From NCBI GenBank assembly GCA_023078685.1, contig JALGAS010000005.1:4526001-4590000 (forward strand): a stretch of 64,000 bases of DNA, read 5' to 3'. A model generated the notes under the pieces. It saw only the letters and a list, made by a program, of their open reading frames with translations, was not told the origin of the DNA and did no database searches. Positions 24,811 through 36,040 of the stretch are shown here, piece by piece. The stretch is from Neopestalotiopsis rosae. Taxonomy: Eukaryota > Ascomycota > Sordariomycetes > Amphisphaeriales > Sporocadaceae. Position numbers and translations under genes: made by a program. How positions within the stretch are numbered: position 1 is the first letter of the stretch; each line of letters begins with the position of its first letter.

Positions 24811-25794
24811 GTGTCCCTCCGTGGCGGTCTCCCATTGTCTAAAGCTGATGCCACTGGTGAAAATATCGTGACTGCTACTATTACCGCTGCGATCTTGAAG
24901 CAAGATCCCCTCGAAATAGAGGATTACGTCGCAATTATCGTCGCTGTCATTTCCCTTGCCACCTCAATTCTCACGGCAGCTCTCACGGCTGGGATCGGGC
25001 CTTTCGTCACATCTTCGGCCACGGAGCGCAAGGCCAGACGGGACTCGGAAGAGCTCTTCCAGAAATATCGCAAAAAGCTATTCTCTGCTTCCCAGAACTT
25101 GCAATCGCGTATCGGAAGGATTATCGACGCCAACTTGCTCAGCTTTCATGGGAAATCACCGCGTGATCATGATGAGCTGTACATTCATACATGCTTCGTG
25201 CTTGGAGAACTCCTTACCTGGACGCACATATTGAAGGATCGGATCGAACTATGACCGTTCGCGCTGGAGACCAATGGGCCCCTCGACGACTTCACCATGC
25301 TGTTTTACTCTATTCGAGGGGACGACTCGTCAGAGGGTGAATGCTTCATCCTTCGGAGCGGCACTCAGATGGCGATTAGTGAGCTGATGACCGATGAGGG
25401 CGGCAGCGCTGGCGCCGAGAGGATCTGCATCGGTTACAGCGAGTTCGCGAAGAGATGGCACGCCAGTGAGGGATCCAGCGCCGAGGATCGCGACAGTCTG
25501 CGCTACTGGTTCGGTCCCATCGCGGACGGCCTCCATATCCTCGTCGAAAAGGGCCCAGATGCCCCGGAGAGCTATCGCCTGCGGCGCTTGCAGCACCTCC
25601 TGATTGATCTCATGGCGCTCTTGGACCCAAAGCGAACGCGCGTCTTCAACAAAAATAGACGCCGAATCCGCGCGGCCCCGGCATGTCCTTGTAATGAATG
25701 CCAGGGACGACTTAGGATGAATGAGTTATCCAATGGAGGTTCAAAGAAGGAATGGATAGTTTCGGCATTTAAGAAGAAGAGTGAGTCTGTTTAG
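24811..25794 (+). pseudogene. Modin-like protein gene interrupted by one in-frame stop
   Basis: Two ORFs in the same frame (24811-25254 and from 25297) are separated only by TGA at 25252-25254; the codons between it and the Met at 25297 are open. Together they give about 327 codons. The first part has a hydrophobic segment (VAIIVAVISLATSILTAALTA, about residues 40-60) followed by a charged helix with KARRDSEELFQKYRKKL and LQSRIGRI. The second part has ILRSGTQMAISELM, CIGYSEF, WFGPI and LQHLLIDLMALLDPK. In my recollection this order is typical of fungal modin-like conserved proteins, including their YRxxL...LQSRL and GEQRAIGELM-type motifs. Members' biochemical role is unknown to me. The single stop suggests recent inactivation, a sequencing error or rare readthrough. 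The true N-terminus is unclear. Confidence 0.55.
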
Positions 25795-26368
25795 GTCATC
25801 GAGCAGGGGGAGTCGGGGGCTACAGTCTGTGTTTGATGAGGCCAAATGCTATTGATTCTGACCCTGTGAGGTATTCAGACCTCGTGAATGTGTTCCGAAC
25901 AGGTCACACCTTTGTTGGAATCAACAACTGTGAAGCTCGCGAACTTGTGAGACTTCCACAGACTGGGGGCGCGGTGCGCTTGGTAATTTATGCCATAGAT
26001 GGAATCCTTTCAGAATTCAATTTCGATATGCAATTTGGCACTTTCATACATGTATTTACAAAAAAGAACCAACTAACTCAAGACGATGCATCATTGAGCG
26101 GTAGAATCCTTCAGGTTAAGCAACAAAACAGTGGAAAGGGTCAATCAAGTGTCTGTTGGAAGTCATTTTGGCATAAGAGTAGTTTATATCATATTTTGAT
26201 GTTCAATCTGAACATGGTTCATACAAAGGAGCCTTTTCACTATGTGACATGATTATTTGGCGTGGCTTTAGATCTTACAGTGACCGGGCACCTCAATCTC
26301 GCACCTAGAACTAGTATATCATGTGCGGCGAGAAGCCTACAAACACCATTTTCCTCGCGCTCCGTGAT
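25795..26368. other. Gap between modin-like pseudogene and b5 reductase
   Basis: A 139-codon plus-strand ORF at 25833-26252 lies here but shows no motif, no signal peptide and no family resemblance. I do not call it a gene. The last ~100 bases are the 3' region of the minus-strand reductase. Confidence 0.4.
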
Positions 26369-27389
26369 CTAAAATTTATGTACCTGGTCTTTTCTATATC
26401 CCAACTCCTCCAAGACACCCTTTTGTTTCCACGTGCCCACCAAGGAGCTCTCCATGGCCGGGGGTCCGCACACGAACACCTTGGAGTCGGCCTGCGCAGG
26501 GCCCACGACTTTGCTCAGCAGCTCCTTGGTCACGTAGCCCCGAGGGTACGGCGAGTCGGGCGACGAAGGGTGGCTCACGACGTAGCTGGCCCGGAAGCGG
26601 CCGGGAAACTCCCTTTCCCACCTGGCAAACTCGTCCCGCAGCAGCACGTCGGCGTCCGAGTTGACGCCAAAGACGAGGTCGATCTTGGTCTCGTCGCCCT
26701 GGTCGCGCAGGATGCTCGACGCCAGCTGGTAGATGGGCGTGATGCCCGCGCCGCCGGCGATGAGCGTCACCCTGGGGAACTGGTTCGCCTTGTACGCGAA
26801 GCCCGGGATCCTGGTCACGAAGAAGAGCGAGTCGCCCGGCGACAGGGAGTGCAGGTGTGTGCTGGCTTTGCCGCCGGGGTATTTCTTGACCATGAGTTCC
26901 AGGACTCCTGGCTCATCTGTGACATGTTGGTAAGACTCGGAGAACTTGGGAAACAATACTGTTTTGCATGGCAGAGCGACGTACCTGGTGAATTGATTGG
27001 TGTGTATGGCCTCAATACGGGCGTCCAACTGCCCTTGGGCCATGAAAAGGTAAGAACTGCGGCTAAATGGCGTTGTTCAGTTATCTCATTCCTTTGCATT
27101 ACATCGCGAAAAACTCGAGTGTCTTACAAGTAGTGGGAAAGCCGCTCACTGTGCCCTCTGGTAATTGGAAGCGCAGTCGCTTCGTATTGTGATTGATCGT
27201 CTCAGAGTCTGCCAGCGGCAGGGATGTAAAGACGGGACCAGTGAATAGCTTCCTGGGCTCGCCCGAGTCGGCATATGCTGTGCTTGAGTAGATGGCTAGT
27301 CCTACGCCAGTAGCGGCCACTGCGCCAATCGCTGCCGTCACACCTCCCCGACGGAGCGGTTGCAAGGCGATGGCTGCCGCTCGAGACAT
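26369..27389 (-). CDS. NADH-cytochrome b5 reductase (Mcr1 type)
   Basis: Three exons (27389-27128, 27062-26985, 26916-26369) with introns of 65 and 68 nt encode 295 residues. The N-terminus has Arg-containing, Ala/Gly-rich sequence and one hydrophobic stretch (about residues 14-36), as in Mcr1 proteins anchored in the mitochondrial outer membrane or released to the intermembrane space. Motifs in order are the FAD-binding RPYTP (105-109), GGAGITP of the NADH domain (168-174) and CGPP (263-266), with the usual DQVHKF-type C-terminus. The enzyme transfers electrons from NADH via FAD to cytochrome b5-type acceptors. Both splice junctions restore family sequence (PTT-SAVLTF and NSP-DEPGVLELMVKKYP), so the model is solid. 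It is slightly shorter than many fungal Mcr1 proteins and could be a paralogue rather than the main copy. Confidence 0.85.
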
Positions 27390-28484
27390 GATGTTTTTTC
27401 GTGGTCAATAGTGTCCTACAATAATTTTTGGTGGTTGTTGGTTGCTATAGTCGGTGGGGGTGGTTGCAGGAGGTTACTCAAGAACCAACGTAAGAAATCG
27501 CTTTTGTGGGCGATTCTACTGTAATTCTTAGCAGTAAAAGAATGCTCAAAGAAATCTCAGAATTATATGATTAATCAATCAAAATTGGCCAACTCCAAAT
27601 GCTCTGTTGAAAAAGTCAAGAGAGACTGTGGTCTTTTCTTATAAGCGATACGGTCTCGGAGAATCGGTACTAGTACGATTCGGACAATTGGAAATCCTTT
27701 GAAATGTCCGTGATTCTTCACCACAACATGCGACGACACTTTTGCATTCTGCGCCACTGATCCTTACTGAGTGATTGTGGAGAGGTGATTGGTTTTGACC
27801 GCAGTTGTCAGCAATGGTACCATGCGGTCCATCATCAAGCCGCTCCATTGATTCTAAGCATTTAATTGACGTGCACCTATTTTGCCAGCGGCGGTTTCTA
27901 CTTTTACGACAATGATGAGAACAGAAATGCTCAGAGCTCCGGCTCTCGACAACAAGTTATCGTAATCAAATAGACTGTATATTATGTAAATCTTCAAGAA
28001 TTGGAAGAATCACCCTGAAGCCCAGTCTTGCCCACGGGGTTTCTCGGCTCCGTAGTTATGGGTTCGGTCCCGAAAGGTCGGGGCGCCAAGCCCTGAGAGC
28101 CAAGCACAGGTAGTTTGCTGGACCTGCGTAAGCGCAACGATGGATCAAATCATTCATTGTAGGGGCTTCATTTACACACGTAAGCGTTTTTAACATTTAT
28201 CGAAAAACTTATAAATTCATGCTGACCCTCGCGATCCACTGTTACTGGCGGGACAAAACTACCTATACGTCCTTTTCGGGGCCATGTTTATTTCGACACT
28301 ATACTTCACTAGGTTTGCAGAAGTTGACAATAAGGGGTATTATTCGTTACGCTACGTTCTATAAAAACAATATGCGGATGGCTGATAAATCAGGTATCAT
28401 GAAACATGCCGCAAAATAAACTTTTTGCTTTCTATTTACATTTCAAAAAGCGAGGGGGAACAAGGCCTCCACTCTGGAGGGTTT
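27390..28484. other. Intergenic region, no gene seen
   Basis: This holds the promoter of the b5 reductase gene (minus) and the 3' flank of the next minus-strand gene. No RNA gene or coding ORF was recognised. A GGTTCGGTCCC sequence near 28060 resembles a tRNA B box but no matching A box or acceptor stem was found. Confidence 0.5.
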
Positions 28485-30502
28485 TCATCTGTTGGCGGGC
28501 GCAGGTTCCGGAGTGATCATCGACAGCCGAGCGTGCCGCATCTCCGCAGCGTCCGGCTCGTGCTCGTACTCGTGCTGCACGGCTAGATGATGATTATGAG
28601 CATCCGACTGCGTTGTTATTGTTGCGGCAGGAGCTGCTGCTGAAGACGAACCCTGAGCAGGATACACTTCTGTCGGCATCTCTGCCACCTGATGACCCTC
28701 AATGGCCATCTCGTGGGCATGTTCCTCGTGGGGCATTTCGTACATGAATTGTTGCACGGGCGGCGGTGCATACATTTCGTGGGTAATACCGCTGTTCCTG
28801 TTGTTATTGTGCTCAGGCTTGGTCTGTTCGTAATACGAATACGTCTGCTGCTCTGTTTGTTGCTGTTGCTGTTGAGGAGCTACCCAGGCGCCGCCCTGCC
28901 AATATCCCGACATGTACGCGGGCGCTGGGGATCCGGGCGCCGTAGAGGGCGAGAGCAGATGGCCCGCGGCTGGGGTAGACGTGTCCTTGCCCGAATAAGC
29001 ATTCGCCGCAGCGGTGTCCACGTTGAGGTTTTCCTTCTTCTTGGATCGTCTAAAGTAGAAGAAGACAAAGCCGAGGCCGGCGACCACGACAGCACCCACA
29101 CCGACGCCAACACCGGTACCGATCTTGGCTCCCGTCGATAGGCCTGAAGACGTTGAAGAGGCGACGACGGTTTCAGTCACATTAGAGCTCTTGGAAAGGA
29201 CAATGGCATCCTCCCAGGTATCCGCGTCGGACCGATGCACTTGGGTCAGATTGCCATCGCTCATGTAGTAGATCCAGATTCGGTCGTTGGACGTGTCGTA
29301 TGTCAGGGCCAGTGCCGCACTGGCATCGTCGGCGAGGGGCCATTTCTCATTTTCCTGCGTGTCAAACTTGTTCCACGTGGCATTGAACCCCGACAGCCCG
29401 TGCAGGTACTTGTCGGTACCGATATAGAAGACGTTCTCCGTCAAGTTGGCGCTGACAAAGACGGCGAGGCTGGCAGTGTAACCGTCAAAGGCGTCAAGAG
29501 TCCAATCCTGGTCTATGTAGTACCCAAACTCGTAGCCAGTTGTGTCCGTATTGTTCGTGATTTGGATGAGCAAATAATCGTCACTGTCCGTCTCATTGAG
29601 GAGGATAAGTGATAATGGAAAGGTGGCTGTCTCTGGTTCAGCAAAGTACAATTGGTACGACTTCACGCAAGGTTGCACTTACTGATGTCCCATGTATCCG
29701 AACTTTCGAGGTTTAGTACTTCGATAGTTTCGTACTGGGCCGAGCTTATGGACGGCGACATGAGGGTAATGTTGTTTTCGCCCTGGTGGTTGGCGGCGAG
29801 TTCCAGCGATAGGTAATCATCTGATGAGAGCAAGCCATCGTAGTACCAGGCATCTCCGGGTACATAACGTAGTGCTGCTGTCATATTAGAGTCGTCTTTG
29901 AAATATACACGGTAGAGGGTGTCGTCGGCATCTCCGAGGTTCAGAATAGCCAGGCCAGTGCCGTTATAGGGCGATGCCAAGTCTGTAGAAATATCCCAGC
30001 TATATTCCGAATCCGTCTCATAAGCAGAATAACGGCCAGTTGTTGAGTTGCATTGCCACTGAGACTGTATAATGCTATTTGACTCTGATTGATATATGAC
30101 GACGGCCTTGAATTACCGTAAGCAAGTGTCTACAACATTGTACCTCGAGAATTGTGTAGGAAAGGCTCAATGGTATAGAGGACTCAAACAACTCACAATG
30201 TCAATACCACCAGATGTCTGAAATCCCACCCCGGCCACGCTCGTGCCATCCAACGGCGGATATCTAGAGTCAAGAGCGAACGTGGCAGACTCGTTTGCTG
30301 GAAATATGGGGTTACTGTCGCTGTTGCAAAGACTGTACATGATATCGCCGCTCGTTTTATCGTACATGACAACTTGAGGAGCAGAAAGTCCGTCATACCA
30401 CCACGTCGATATAGGGCTGGCGCAGGTTGTCCCGAGTAGAAGCCATAACGGGTACTGTAGGCTGTTTACCCTCGAGGCATAACGAAACGCCATGGTAGGC
30501 AA
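28485..30502 (-). CDS. Single-pass surface protein with possible fucose-lectin-like ectodomain
   Basis: Three exons (30502-30197, 30106-29683, 29632-28485; introns 90 and 50 nt) encode 625 residues, or 622 if translation starts at the second Met (30493). A signal peptide (LQYPLWLLLGTTCAS) is followed by about 380 residues rich in Trp, Tyr, Asp and NxS/T sequons. Repeated units of the type W..D..L.YD....IWIYYMSD fit a beta-propeller of the fungal fucose-specific lectin kind; this assignment is tentative. After a Ser/Thr-rich stalk comes one transmembrane helix (GVGVGVGAVVVAGLGFVFFYF, about 417-440) with a stop-transfer RRSKKKEN. The cytoplasmic tail of about 185 residues is low-complexity and rich in Gln, His, Pro and Ala. 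The architecture resembles fungal wall-sensing surface proteins, but no WSC domain is present. Confidence 0.7.
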
Positions 30503-32090
30503 TGTTTAACAGCGAGGATACTCGATGAACCCGGCTGCTGGCTCGACTCCACCGCCTCTTCTGTGAAAGTCCGCGACAAGAAGTCAATATCCACGGTAAA
30601 CTTAGGAGGATAAAGGTTCAAGAAGAGAGCCGGGAGGAAAGAAAAAAACAGCGCGCCAATAATTGCGAAAGAGATAGTACAAGAAGTGACTGTCTGTGCC
30701 GCACCCTAACAACGTCCCTCTCTTGCTTTTGTGAGCAAACTTCATCATGAACGGCTGACTGCAGGCCCCAATACACTTGTGCTGCACTGACCCGGGACCC
30801 AAAACAACCACAGGGATTTTTCTATGCTCTCAGAATTCATTGGCTCTCCTCTTCATGCGAGGCTTGCTATTCACTGCTATTTTCGCACTCTGGTACCCTG
30901 GGCGATATCCACTGCGGCCACCCACTATAATAGTTTTTCGTTATTGGTGTGTTTTGCGGAGTCGAGGCTCAGCTCCAAAGATCCAATCCTAAGATCCAAT
31001 CCACGATGCTTCTAGTAGCAGACGAGTTGGTCTCTCAAGGTCCACTGTGACTTACTGTTGGGTTGAAGTAGTTGTTAAAGGGCACAGCCATGATAGGATC
31101 ATGTCTGGCAGTCAGTCGAATCTACTAGTACCATTGACCATGATCGCGGAGTTTCCATAATCTGATGGTGCTCTGGTAGTTTGGGAGCGGCGGCCGGTGT
31201 CCACTGGCAATGGATCCTTTTTGGTCCCCCTGGCGATGCCGTGAGTAGGAACCCATGCGTTGGCCGAATCCTTCGAGGCCGCTAGCAAATGACAGCGGCG
31301 GCCGCTGGGTACAAAGGGCCCAAAGGCCCAAAAGGCCTTCCAGCCTCCCCACCTAGTGCCGATCTCCTCCCGAATTCTCCTTACTCTACGCAACAAATCA
31401 GGTTGTTGTCCAAATTCCATTACTGCGAAGCCGTCTGTTTCCTTTCTCATCCTGATCATACGTACTGCACTTTTGGTGCCATCGTAAGGCATACTAAAGT
31501 GAACTGGGCTGCTGATGTACAGTCTGGATAATGGCGGTGGGAGGCTCGGGAAATCATTGGCACCATGGAACAATAGTCCAACCCACAATCTGGGGACGTT
31601 GGCAACTGCCACCATTCGACGTCGACATATGCCGCCAAGACGTTGGAAGTTCAGGCCAAGTCTAAACTCAGGCCAAGCCTGCTTGATTATGAACAGATCA
31701 GATCATATACAAAACCCCATATGGTTGACGGGTGTGTAGAAATTTTACGTAATGTGCAGGAGCACGTCGCGGGATAGCGGACATGACGGGACGCAGGTTG
31801 TGAGAGATCACCTCTTGCATTTGTTCCTGACGCACGAGCAGTTGTCGGAGACTTTATTTGTTTGATTGAGGGTTGATACCAGTCTGCCGGTACTGCTAGA
31901 CCTCAACATCGGGATGTAATGCCGGGATCAACGGCGTGGGCTCAATGTGGCTATTTTTATCTTGCAGCTTCTGATTTCTCGATATCAGTGGAGACATTGA
32001 TTCATGCTTGATCTACTAGTTCTCCCCAAAATATTCTGATCCCTTACCTAGAAACGCCCTGAGTTCAACGGCCTTGATTCAAGCGTTATT
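30503..32090. other. Intergenic region between surface-protein gene and P450
   Basis: This is the promoter of the surface-protein gene and the 3' flank of the P450, both on the minus strand. A GC-rich patch at about 31180-31340 contains GGCGGCCGC-type words, and a short direct repeat (TCAGGCCAAG) occurs near 31650-31680. No gene was recognised. Confidence 0.5.
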
Positions 32091-33916
32091 TTACAGCACA
32101 GCGGGCTTCACCGATACCATCAGTGGTGCTTTCAACCAAAGCGCGAATGATTTCTGATTTGCCCAATCCTTGTCTCCATTGCAGAGTGTAAGGTCAAAGT
32201 TGTACAGCAGTGATGCGAGGAGCAGTCGCATTTCGTGCAACGCCATAGTCTGGCCAATACAATTCCTTGGTCCGCTAATAATTTCAGGATGGGTTAGTCA
32301 TCTGCTTTAGAAGATTCGTTCGTTGGTGATTTGCACGCGAAGTTGTGAAAACACAAAGCTTGACGACCTAGAGATACCAAAAATTGCAAGATGAACTTAC
32401 TAGCTGAATGGTTGATGTGCATCATGAACGTCATCGCTGTACTCCGGATCTCCCAACCAGCGCTCGGGCACGAAACTGTCGGGGTTCTTGAAGTTCTGCG
32501 AAGAGTGGTACATGGAGTAATGATGACAAGCGACGCGAGAACCTTCGGGAAACCACTGCCCAAGAATGGTCAAGCCACCCTTAGGCACGACCCGCTGTGA
32601 GCCAATTGGAAGGGGCGGGTAGATGCGCATTGCTTCTTTCAGGCAGGCATTTAGATATTTTAGATTTCCAAGGCCGTCAAAATTGATGTCGTTGGAGCTC
32701 TTGAATGAGCTTCGAAGTTCTCGACATAGAAGCTGCATCTTTTCTGGATTGATCAGGAGGTAGTATGTTACACCGCTGAGTAAGGTCGCTATCATTGCTT
32801 TGTTCAGTCTCGTGTCTCATTGATGTCCATGACCTGCGCATTGCTATCGACTCACCAGTTGTTTCCGAACCAGCCATCATGAAGATGTCTGCGTTGGAGT
32901 GCATCTCCTCCAGTGTGAGGCCTTTCTCGGTGCCTTGGGCGCTCAATACGAGATTCCAGATATCGGGCTTGTCCGAACCTTCTTGCATTCTCTGGTCTAC
33001 ACGGTCTGCCGAATGCTTGGCATGGACTTCCATCTGTTCTGTCACCGACTTTGGTTGGAAACGATCGAACAGTGCGAGCAGGATCGGATAGTAGTGGATG
33101 ATGTTCATGAATGGCAGTAGTTGAATGGATTCAAAGACGGAGCGAACCCAAGGGCTGAACTCGTTCTTGGCCAGAAGTCCGAGTGGATGACCAAAACATA
33201 GGTCAGCCATGATATCAAAACTGGCGAAATTGTAAAGTCCGGTTATGTCAATGGCTTGTCCGCTGTTGCTGATGTCGCGAACCTTGGATGTGAGGATATC
33301 GGCACTAAGATTTGCTGGGTGAGTATTACATTTGAACGCCCCTAAATCAAGTCTCTTCAACGGAGCGGTCGAAGACAGAAGCAATACTCACTACTTCTGG
33401 AATATCGGCTCTTGTTTTCGCAGCCCTCTTTCCCCAAAAGCAGGCGAGAAAAGCTTGCGCATGCGAACATGATCGACGGCATCGGCAGTGAGCATGCTCT
33501 CGACACCTATTGAATTCCGGTCAGCAATGACAAGGTCAATTTGCAGTGGCGACTAGAATGAAGACAGGTTACTTGCCGTTGACTGGCCTGATATTACCAT
33601 CAAGCGGTTTTGCGAGGGTGTATGCCCCCTTAGTGGTACCGTAGATAATCTTCCACGCTTCGGCTGAGGCATAACTAACATCATAGGGACCGAACCTGAC
33701 TACCGGGCCATATGTCTCGTGCAGTTTGTGTATCCAATACACATCTTGTCCCGTCACAAGTTGATACCAGTAAGGAAAGCGACTAATAGCGCAGGTCTTG
33801 GGCCCGGGAATTCCGGCAAGTGGGTGGCCTTTAAGAAGATAAATGCCATGGCCAACAATGTAAACGAGGTACGAGAGCGACAGGACAGCCGCAATGTCTA
33901 CAACACCCAGAGCCAT
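32091..33916 (-). CDS. Cytochrome P450 monooxygenase
   Basis: Five exons (33916-33577, 33506-33392, 33304-32856, 32797-32401, 32274-32091) encode 494 residues. Introns are 70, 87, 58 and 126 nt; the first uses a GC donor. An N-terminal membrane anchor (VLSLSYLVYIVGHGIYLL) is followed by the Pro-rich hinge PLAGIPGP. The I-helix AGSETT lies at 296-301, the K-helix ExxR at 356-359 (EAMR), PERW at 412-415 and the haem loop FSYGPRNCIG at 432-441 with Cys439 as thiolate ligand. The last two motifs appear only when the introns are removed. The RMRKLFSPAF and QEP motifs recall CYP65-type fungal enzymes such as trichothecene or polyketide hydroxylases, but the substrate cannot be inferred. No polyketide synthase, NRPS or terpene synthase is adjacent. 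Confidence 0.9.
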
Positions 33917-36040
33917 TTTGGGCGAAGGCGTGCGTACCTTGGTTGATTGAACCGTGAGGTGGGAAGGACTTGTCTCGATGCTTTTCAGCCGACGAGATCA
34001 AACAATTGACAAGGCGGCGGGGTAAGTGAATGATTTATACAGATTGAAAATCTGCGTTGTCATTTGCATTGCATATGCGCTTTGAGGGTGATTCGCGAAG
34101 CCCATTTGGCCCATTCTTGGAGTTGCATGATCGTCGGAGCGTATACTGGAAAGAGCGACCCTGATTAAGCAAAAAATAGGCGGGCATACCAATGTCATTC
34201 GACCTTTGATCGGACCTTTCCAACAAGACCGCCTTGATTGGCAGCAGACTCACGGATTTATGCCCATCTGGAGTAATTGGCCTTGGCACGACTGCAGCGC
34301 CCTTACATGGGGAGCGCCATGAGCGCCATGACAACGCATATGAGGCTTGGAAGTTGGGAGGGATCAAAAGAGCTCAGCATAGCTAGCGCAACAGCATCAT
34401 TGGTCCACCCTTTGCGACGGTACCAGTAATCTGTATCTTGCTTCATTTTTTTTTCTTTTGGCAGAGCATCACGAAAAATTTCCGGGAAAACGAACGAGCA
34501 TGCTTCGTGTATGTATGTGAGATTTGTTGATCATCTAGCTCTTATCGGGTTGGTATAATTATGCAGGTCCGAATTGCAGAATAGTGTACGAAGTATAGCT
34601 AAGTGCAACTTTGGACAAGGCATGGAGGCTACAGACATCGCTATGCTAGCGGAAAGCGACAGCCTAGTGTTTTGAAATGTATAAATCACGGAATCACGTT
34701 CGCTTGTTTTTCGATTACAATCTCGGACCCTAACTGCGGCACGAATTTTCAATTTTGGAAGTCACCGGTAGCAGCGGCAGACGTCGGGAGTTTCATGCGC
34801 GCATGGCGTAGCACCTGTCATTGCCCTGTGTCAATCTACGTGCTTAAGATAAGGCGGGGTTTTAGTAGCTATCCGTGAGGCTCGAGAAGGAGCTCGGAGG
34901 GAGAACGCTACTGGTCTAGGCAATGCGGGGGCGGGTTTAGCGGTACCAAATCCCCCAAGACACCGACACTTGGCCTGCAGCACACTACAAAAACATCGGA
35001 CGAAGAGCAAGAACAAGCATAACAAACACATAATAATGGGAGTAATATATGTATACCTGTCCGCGTTTGATAGGCATGATAAACAAAACATAAGTCGTTC
35101 ATCCAAAGATCTGCCGGGTACAGATTCGGCACCCATGGGGAATCCTGGCTGCCAAATTTTGGCCGTCTCATGCGTCAGGCTTATGACCAGTGACTTGCCT
35201 TGAGTTTGTCGGAGGGCAAGAGTGACCCTTGTAAGGACACACGTGGAATCCACCCAGAGCTGCAATTTCCCTGTGCCAAAGCGCCAATCAGCTTGAGCTT
35301 CCGTTTGGGGGAGGGACCAGAGCGCGACCGCGTCGATCTGCCTGCTGCTCAGTGCTGTCAATGTCCGTGTCTGTGTACTGCCCGAACCGCCCATTCGTCA
35401 TTTTTTTGTTGACAGCTGACATGACCACAAAATACCAATGGTAACCAGCGACAACGACGACAACAACGACGACGATAGACGAACACCACGAGATCAAACG
35501 AACCGCACAGCCGACACGAACCACACGACGACAGATAGCTCGAGCATTTTGCGGCAATCAAACGTCAGCACTCCCAGAGTTTATCAACTGCAACCACTTC
35601 CCCGGCTGCATCTCTCGAAGCTCCATCCTTGACAAGGTTTTGGCTGGCGCAGGCTAGCACTCTACAACCATCCTTTGACAGCGCTTCCGCCGAACCCGTC
35701 ATTGCGGTCCCTATCTTTGCCTCCCTATCAACGGAATTGCACGATCCTTGGAGTTGTCATTCTGATTGCGCCACTGCCGTGTCTGCTGCCGCATCAGCCT
35801 GGCTACGTTTCCCAGGGGATGTGCACTTTGATCGGTCAACCTAGGCGCTGAATGCGAAATCCGAGTCGACACCTGCCAGTGCGGCAAACGTTGCAAACCG
35901 CCGAGTAGCTGGCACGCGATAGCCACATATACCGTTGGGCGCAAGACGAATAGCGCCATCGGTCGCATGCTGCTTCGATCACGAAATCCATTTTAGCAGT
36001 GTAGGAGGCGAGGAGGCGCTTTCCTCCACCCAAAACAACC
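33917..36040. other. Divergent promoter region, P450 and kinesin
   Basis: About 2.1 kb separates the P450 start (minus) from the kinesin start (plus). The kinesin-proximal part carries a CGACAACGACGAC-type repeat (35449-35475), probably in the leader. A 187-codon minus ORF at 34831-35394 shows no family features. A short tandem GAGCGCCAT pair occurs near 34310. Confidence 0.5.

Noticed and set aside
25833..26252. 139-codon plus-strand ORF after the modin-like pseudogene
   Set aside because: No recognisable family, no signal peptide, no intron signals; could be a relic but unsupported.
32091..33916. P450 as part of a secondary-metabolite cluster
   Set aside because: No backbone synthase, transporter or tailoring gene was seen nearby; its neighbours are a surface protein and a kinesin.
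34831..35394. 187-codon minus-strand ORF upstream of the kinesin
   Set aside because: Unstructured composition and position in a divergent promoter; no homology recognised.
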